Source: Apostichopus japonicus
Lineage: Eukaryota; Echinodermata; Holothuroidea; Aspidochirotida; Stichopodidae
DNA: 64,000 nucleotides
NCBI RefSeq assembly: GCF_037975245.1
Contig: NC_092571.1
Span: forward strand, 25,000,564-25,064,563
Direction of reading: 5' to 3'
Position 1 is the first letter of the stretch. Each line of letters opens with the position of its first letter. The position numbers and the translations under genes are program-made. The notes beneath the pieces are model-generated. The model searched no databases. It was not told where the DNA came from and saw nothing but the letters and a program-made list of their open reading frames with translations. Of the stretch, positions 12,001-21,036 are shown piece after piece.

Positions 12001-15000
12001 TGGTTTATAATGAATAGTGATTCTTTTTTTTGTCTCAGCAAAGTTGCCTCCTAATTATGGGTATTTCTTTATTTATATCTTTTGCATTGCTTTGAAGTAG
12101 CAGAATTACCATTTAGAATTGGTGATGATTTGATGATGTGATCGGGGAGTGGCCAGATAGAAATTTTTAAAATAGTCAAAAAGACAGCAATGCTTCCAAT
12201 TCTCACCAATTCTCAACCGACTTTGAGATACATGGAGAACATATGCCATACAGAGTTGAGACTGTCTTGCTTTTATCGATTTGATTTCTTTTTAATGAAT
12301 AAATTACTGGAAGAGGTGTGGCTTTAAGTTTGCATTGCACTTTTTTTTTTATTTCCCTCAAATTTAATTTTTTTTTTTTTCATCTCAGGATCAGGTTAAG
12401 GTTGTGTTTCCAAAAGATGATTTGTTATCAGAACAGAAAAGAATTCAGACAAACGGTTTGAAAAAGGGAAGATTATTATCGGAAGAAATTCAAGAGGATC
12501 AGTCAAGATTAAGTAGCCGCAGAAAAAACCAAGGGAAGCATGAAGTTACCGAGGGTAACAGGAGAGAAAATGGAGAAAACAAACTCACTTTTGGAGGAAT
12601 CGGACTACAACAATACCAATCAATACTTGAAGGAGGTAGGATATATCAGTCAAAGGAAATCTTGTTAAAAAATTAATTATATCTAATAATATTAAATGTT
12701 TGAAATGAAAATATGTTGTTTGACCGAGTTTCTATGGTAACAGACGAAGGGCTAATTGTTATTTGTAATTTGTGAATAGTTTCTGTTGGATGTGATTTGC
12801 ACTTGTTATACATTGTTTAGTTATTGATTCTTGCATCTTTAGTTCCTATGGTAACGGACCAAGGGCTAATTGTTATTTGTGAATAGTTTCTGTTGGATGT
12901 GATTTGCACTTGTTATATATTGTAAAGTTATTGATTCTTGCATCTTGAGTGGCAAATTTAGTATTTCCACTGTTCCTGTTAACATTTATTTTGTTAACAT
13001 TTATTTTTCTTTATATCCATTAATTCAATTTCTGAATTCCAAACCAATTGTGTTGGAAAATGAAAAAAAAATGATTTTGGAGTTGAAAACATTTAAAAAT
13101 AAATTAACAGTGTATTAAAACAAATTTAAATGATGCATTAGCAAATATAAACAGCTTTATAGGTTTATAGTACCTAACCTAGTGTAAACAGCTGGAGAAG
13201 GTATTTAACAACAATTATCAACTGGACATTCCCTTTAATCTGCAAAGGCCTCCAAAAATATCTTTTCTTGACAAAACTAACAGCAAAATTGAATTTGTTA
13301 GACATCTTCTCCAATACAAAGACCACTTTGTTGTGATTTACTTTTGATATGGCCTTTCATGACTAAACTTTGAATAAAAAATGTAAGTGTGTCTACATCC
13401 CTCTCTAAACCTGAAGAAAATATTTTTTTCTGTGGAAGAGACAAATTTTGTTTGTTTTGCTGCATTTTGTTCAAAGTTACTGCAGGAGCTGGGACCAGAC
13501 CAAGAGAAGATCAACAACCACAGATAGAAGGTAGGATATATTTAGATCAACATCAACATATTTAGATCAACATCAACATATCAGATCAACATCAACATAT
13601 TTGGATCAACATATATTTAGATCGACATTGCAAGTACTGATTAAGGCTGGATCTTGTCAAGTTTTTGTAACTTCACTGTAAGCAAGACAATCGTGTTTTA
13701 TTGAGGGGATCATGATTGCCCAAATTTAATTCCTCATATACAACTCGCTAGATGGGTATTACATGACTGAATCTTCTGTTTGTTTGTACTGTGCACTGCA
13801 GGGGAGCAGGTACCTCTGCTGTCCTCAGGAGTGGGGGGGGGGAGGTAAAATGTAAAGTCATCAAGGGATGGGGTCTAAGAGAAGGGGTGTTCCTCCCATT
13901 TGAGAAATTTTGATAAATGGAGGGTGTGCCTAGATGCAAAATGATGCTTGAATTTAATAGTAACTTCCAAAACGTTGAAGAATTTTCAACTGTTAATACA
14001 TATGTATGTATTGTACACTAGGAATTTGTGTAATATTCTGTCTGCCAGTGAGGTGGGTAGGGGAGGGGGGGTAGGTGATGGGCTAGTCTCAGGAATCGAG
14101 CATCTCATGCGTAAATGAAGGTCCATGGATAGGTGTGAGTTTATTGACGATTTACATGTATGTAGTATCACTCATAGTAACATAATTGCTATGGTAACCA
14201 ACCAGCCATCCAGTTGTTTTACAGAGTGTTTAGCCTTTGCCTTATGAGCAGATGATCAGGGAAACAACCAAGGATATGTGGCCACAGCTTGGACACTTTC
14301 TTCCATAGAATCAATCAAGCTTCCAGAATTGGTTATGCTCCAAATAGTGAATCTAGCTTCGATAACCTCAGAGCTGTTTTGTCTAAGGGTTACCATAGCT
14401 ACAGGCATACTGAGGCTGATGGGAGATTTACTTCTTGGACATGATAAATGAATCCTGTCACAGTTCTACTTCTCAATTGCATAAAAAAAAAACAAGTCCA
14501 GATAATTATGTAATTAATTTGTTGCAGATGTATCGGAGAATGTGGAGACACAAGAGGAGGTTGCAGCTTCATCTATGCAGGAACCATCAGAAGATGTGTA
14601 CAGGGAGACATTTGAGGGAATAATTATAGAATATTTGACTTTGAGGAATGTTCAGGTAGATAGTCACATTACTCATCTAAATGTTTGTATTGGATGACAA
14701 AATGATATAAAAAAGAAACCTTTTGCCCTAAAAATCAGTCATGTTATTTCCTTATACTGATAAAATATTACGTAATTAAGATATTAAGTAATTACATGTA
14801 AAGCTAAATTCTTTATGAACTAGGACAATGTTATCCTGTCTAGTTATTACTCCTTAAAGTATCTGTATCATTCTGCTCATTCAACTTGTATTATTTTTTT
14901 CTTCTTTACCAAGGAGTCTTCTACTCTGTTAAGCCAATTCAGGCTTTATAGAAGACTTCCTTTCACATTGTATTTTTTTTGTGATGAAACAAATAAACAA

Positions 15001-18000
15001 ACAAACAAAATAGGACAATATATTGGCCTTTTTTGTTGCTATTCCCAATGCTGTCAACATTATCAGACAAACAAATTTTCTAGCATTCAAACACTAAGAG
15101 CAACTATCATAGTTTGGTGAACAGTAAACTGGGGCCCTGGGTCAATAATAGGGTCCAGGTAAATGTGGAGGGTCATGTGCCCAGAATAAAGAATACTATT
15201 TTCAAAATTCAAACTTCAAATGCCCAACCTTGCAATTTAGACCTTGCCTCCCCCTCTCCCCACAAGGTAGCAGAGCAGTATTCAACCACCTCAGAGACAC
15301 ACCTAGTCATTCCAAAACATTTCGCACGCCTATAGCCCATCTATATAGGTGGATGCATCTGCCAAAATCAGCCTGGGGAAATTTGGGAATCCCCCCACCC
15401 CCCTACCCTTTCCCACCTGGAAAATCCTATGCACACCACTGCAACAAAGTGAATTTTATTTACCTATTTATAAATAGTCGTTTCTTTCCTCCTTCTCTTT
15501 AGAAAGCCTGTTCCAGTCTCTCAGATTTACCAACGTCTTGCTTCCATCATCTCTTCGTCTCCCTCTCTCTTGAAATGGTTCTAAATAAACATTCAGGCTT
15601 GAGGGATTCAATCGGAAGGCTGTTCCATTCTCTCTTAGACTCAGAGATCGTGTCCAAGGAGCAGTTCAGCATCGGGTTTGTAAAACAGCTTGCAACTTAA
15701 TAATTTGCTTTTTTGGAGAAATTTGTTGTTCTGTGAGTCACAGAAAATTAACGTGGAGAAGGAAAGCCATATAAGAATTGTATATAGCTAGACACGGTGC
15801 AGTGAAGGTACAGGTGTGCGTGGGTGTATGTATGTATTTGTATGTACTTTAGATCCTGCTGCAAGCAGGAACTCGCGAAGGAGCCTCTTTGGCTCATCAA
15901 AGCTGCAAGCTGACCGAAGTCAGTCTCTTAGATTCATGATTATGAGTTGTCAATTGTCAACAACTCTGTAACTGGACGACGTACATTAATCTTGGAGTGA
16001 ATTGAACTGGTGACTTGAACTGGTGGAACAAGTAAAATAAATAGACTCAATATCTGTCTATGACAGGTCTTGAAAAAAAATATGTTATTGTGATTTAGTG
16101 AGTCAAAAGTAAACGTGGAAAAGGCAAGCCCTGTAGATATTAAATGAAGCTAGTGTGGATGAAGTGAAGGTACAAGTAAAAAATGATAAACTCTTCCTAA
16201 GACCTCTAGTAGTTTTCTTTTTGAAATACAATTGATGGGGTTTTTCTGGTATGAAACAGAACGTGTGGTGGCAAGCTAGGATAATCAAAAATAAATTACT
16301 CCAAAGTTTTCTACATCAAGAGGTCCTGATGGTTTCTTTCATTATCACAAGGATGAATTTTGAAAAGAACAATCTAAATTGGTTAATTATATCTGGTAAA
16401 AGATGAGCAAAGGACATGGTAGAAATGGCACAAAAACCTGCAAAAATATTAAAGAAAGATAAAAGTATATTACATTCTTATTAGAAACAAAAGGACCAAA
16501 CTTTAACGAGGCGTTGCTTTACTCGCTAGACTGGTTGATACTTGCAAGCTAATTAAGATTCCAATTATGTTTAGTTTTTGCATGTTTAAAAAAAAACAAG
16601 CAGATCATAAAGAGTATAATTATGAAATTTTGAAAGGAACAATATTTTGCTGTTAAAATATGTCAGGACCTAATTTCATATCCTTTTCAATTATAATTTA
16701 ATATTATTTGCAGTTGGGGAGCTGAGTGAGTTTATTCGCAAAGCTTGTTTAATAGTTTATAAGAACATCCATGACTGGATTAGTAAAGTTAGATAAGTGA
16801 GCCTCGCTACTGTACATGTTGACAAGTTTTGTCAGTTTGTCATTTGTTTGTCCGTTTGTTCGTCCGTCCGTCCTTTCATTCGTTCATCTTCTTTCGAAGA
16901 GTATATGCAAAGCCCAAATTGCATCGGATTGCGCCATGTAACATCTAGAAATTTCAACATTTTCCCGGGGGGGGGGGGTGAGGGGGCATGCCCCAGAACC
17001 CTGAGATAGTGCGAGCCTTCGGCGTTCATGACCTCTGGAGTTAGTACTTAAAATGGTCCACTTTTCATAAAATCCTTAAAATGGTCCACTCTTCATAAAA
17101 TCAAACTCACCCTATTGAAAAGCTTGATATGGGCCTGGTATCTGGGAGTCTGTCGTCTAGCAAGTTTTCATTGTTATGAAGCTTTCATGCGACAAAGGTG
17201 TTCTCTCTACTTGGCAAGAACATTTAAAAGTTAATAATGTTACCATGGTTACCATCAGGAAGTATTTCTTCAGTGAACCAGTAATCTTTTTTTACGCATA
17301 ATTCATAGTATCATGTACCAATAATGATGTCTGATTCTTTCTTGGATAGATTTGAACTCTTTCTGGAGTCCACCACTGAAGTCGCTTGGTCGAATTCCTC
17401 CTTTTGGAAGAACCTGGCAGAGATCTTGGCTGTCATGGTTACTGCGGGAACAGAAAACTTGGAATTTATGACAGAAATTATTCAGACACTCCCCGGCGAC
17501 GGAAGTCCCGTTTGCCTGATGATTGAGACCCTGAAGCAAATTTTGAAATCAGGAGTAAGATTAAACTGAAGTTTTCTTGCTTGAGAGTAGACATTTAAGC
17601 TTGAAATATATCTGTCTTTATCAAATCTTTTTTTTGAAGTTTGCATCAGGGATGTCTCATAACAAGTTGCAGTGAATCTCTGTGGTTTGTATAATTGTGA
17701 TTCCCTAAAACTGATTTATAACATAATATCGAACTGGTTCAAAGTAAACATACACAGAAGAGGTATCAGTTTGCTTCACACCCGGGTAATAAGTCAAATG
17801 TATTCCATTTCTATATTTCATATTTCTATCAGCTATAACGAATTTACTTTTTTCTCTGTCTCGTGAGCTATCTCTGATCATTTCAAGCTTGAAAACATTG
17901 AGAGCCTATCATCTCAATTGTTTACAAAGTTCTGCTGAATGATATAGCTATAAAATGGTTCTATGGTGATAGCACATTTCCTTGTCGGACTTTGCTACTC

Positions 18001-20993
18001 CCCCGCCCCCCTCTCCAACCCTGTCCATCTCTCTGCTTGTAATTTAATATCCTCTGGTGGTCAATAAAGGCCTGACGATGGTTACTACATCATGAATATT
18101 CATCGAGAGATCTGTCACACATTTCCATTTTTGTTTCTCTGCAGAATGTCTACCAAGTACTAAGGTTCTGGCGGAACTCAAAGTTTAATTGGAGCCAATT
18201 CGCTCCCGATGACTTAGATATAAAAGAAGTTCTGGAGAAAGAGGTCAGTGTTTTGCTTTCAATTGTTACAAATGAAGCAAGAAAATCAAATCATATTTTA
18301 TGTTATATACTGCTGCTTCTAAGGAAGAAGGGAACTTCAAGTGGCCCAATGAAACTTATACTACAGGTTTTCATGTTTTAAGCAAGGTTTTAGTTCGTTT
18401 GAAATTTGATCGGAGCCTTATACTGCTCAACTGATCACAGTACGTGGTCGCATATGGTCGTAGATGCTTTGAATGGTCATCTCATACAATTCTTATCCAT
18501 AGATGATAATATTTTAAATTTTTAGTGAAGTCTGTATTGGTCGAAATGTTATCTGTTCATTAATACTGGTATCAGCAAACGGCATATTTTACTACCATCC
18601 CGGGGTTTTCAAACTGTCCTTTGTGTAGCCCGGTACAAGTAAAGTATCAATTAGGGGAAGATAGAGGACGTCTTTTATAGTACATCAAAGTAACAAAACC
18701 ATATCTCAAACAGTGGAAAAGAAGAACAGTATAAAATGATAATAAAATAATAAATGAAAAAAATCAGAAAAAATAAAATAATATATAATTACAACAAAGA
18801 AAACCCCTTATATTTGTTGCTTCTCCCTTCAAATGTCACCAGAAACTCGTCTTCATTCTTCCACCGGAGAAAAAAGTGAAGAAAACACCAAAAGTCAAGA
18901 AGGATCCCCTTCCTACTGAGGTAAGTTTTGGTTATGTACCAACAGTGACGTCCTGTTTGAAGACACTTCTTGGTCTTGCCTGCCGTGAATATATTAAATC
19001 TGTGTAAAAGTAAGTTGGCCTGACGTTTCAATCCTAGCAGAAATCTTTTTCAGAGGCTAAATGACAAGTAACAGTAACAGAAGGGATAAAAACATGCACA
19101 GAATACAGACAGGTTAATGAGCACGGTGAACACAAAGAGATAGATGTAAGGGGATTAGTAGACAAGGGATGGAGAGAAGAAAGGCTCTCTAGTGGATAAG
19201 CAGTTTACTAACAGTTTTATTATATATAATATATTAAATAGTAAGCCTGGTGTCATAAAGTAAACTGAAACAATCAACAACAAAAATAAGTTCCGTATTC
19301 TGTTCTTAAATTCTTTTTGTTTCATTGATGGTTCATTTGTAAGTAAATTCTCTTATTAATAGTTTCTCAACAGTTATACAAATGGAATATCTTTCCAAAT
19401 TAATATTCATGATACACTGGTATATGATATCATGTTAGTTATCATCAGCTAAACGATCAGTGGCTTAATCCAAACAGTGGGCTTTATACACAGTTCTTTT
19501 TTTAATTTGCTTGATCTATTAAAAATCATGGTGAATTTGATGCAAAAATATGAATTTATGATTGTATATTGAGGTTTCTATAAAAAGTACAGACTTCAAC
19601 ATCAAGTTCAATTGTGTTTCCTGTTGAATTCAAGAATCAAAGAAAATATTTCAACTTGTAAATATACAGGCAATACAAACATCAATATCACAGGCTAATC
19701 TGTACTGTGACCTGGCTTTAATATCAGCAGGGAATTTTGCAAAAAATATTGAAAAACTCCACTATTGTGAACCTATACATTGCCATTTTGACTTTTTAAC
19801 AATGACCACAATTCTTGCAAAAGGTAGAATGCATTGGTTCGCTCAAGATATCACCATAGTTACAGCAGGCTTTGATTTTTATGCAGATGCAATATACTGC
19901 TTCATTATTGGATGTATTTATCAAACAAGAATTATATTGACTTTGCTGACTTTTGTTCACAGATTCCACAAAGACAGATGAAGCACAAACGAATAGAAAA
20001 GTCAATATCTTCCTTTCAGAATGGCTTGTTGAAGTTGTTACAAAGACAGCCCACGCAGCATAGGAAAGCTTTTGATTTCATTGAGGTGAGACCAGGACTT
20101 TCCTTTGGAAGCCAATTTGGTAAAAATTGGACTATAAATAGACCCATGATTAGACCCAGGACTAATGGTCGGCCAAAACATTTTCTTGAAGGGTTCCACA
20201 AATTGGAAAGGAAAGAAAACTGTCAGTATTTGTCTTGAAAAAAAAAAAACTGGCCAAATCTTGAGCAAAAGTTGCAAAATAAAAAACCATTTTGCAACTT
20301 AAATTGCATGGGTATCATTTCTGTCTTTTTTGGCTTTCCTGTGAATTGTCTTACTCTGTTGACTGCCAATCCAGAAAATGATTATTGGCTGAAACCGAAG
20401 AAGATTAAATAGGGCTAAATCTTGATTTGGTTGTAGTAATTATAAAGCACTTTCACAATGCTGTCCACAGTTTTTTATTTCATTTTTCAGAAGTCAAGTT
20501 TATTCAATTCTCAGACCAAGTGTGATTGTCATTATGGAGTGTTTGTGAGAGCTAAAGTTTAACTATTAAAATCTGTTTTGTTTTTCATTCTTTGTAGAAT
20601 TCAGTCAAAGAGGAAGTGAAGAGTACTAAAGAATTCATTCAAGCACTGGTCTTGGCTGTTCTTATGTCCACAGCTGTTGAGGGTTTGTATTTTGTTTAAT
20701 TAAGCATTTTGTGAAGAAAAGCATAGTTACGTTGCTACCTTGCCTGTAGGGCCTTGAACAGTAGCACAATATATCTTCTTTTAAGTCTATTAAATACTCA
20801 ACAGACTTATACACTAGTTTTCATGTTCAGGAATGCCATATTGGTTTGACTAAGACCCATATCATATGCCAAATGTTGCAATCTTTCACAAGCGATCATA
20901 AATTTGGCCCTGGTTTAGCCAAAGTACATAAATTCACATAATATACATTATACAATATATATATATATATATACACACACATATATATACATA

Positions 20994-21036
<43 letters not shown>

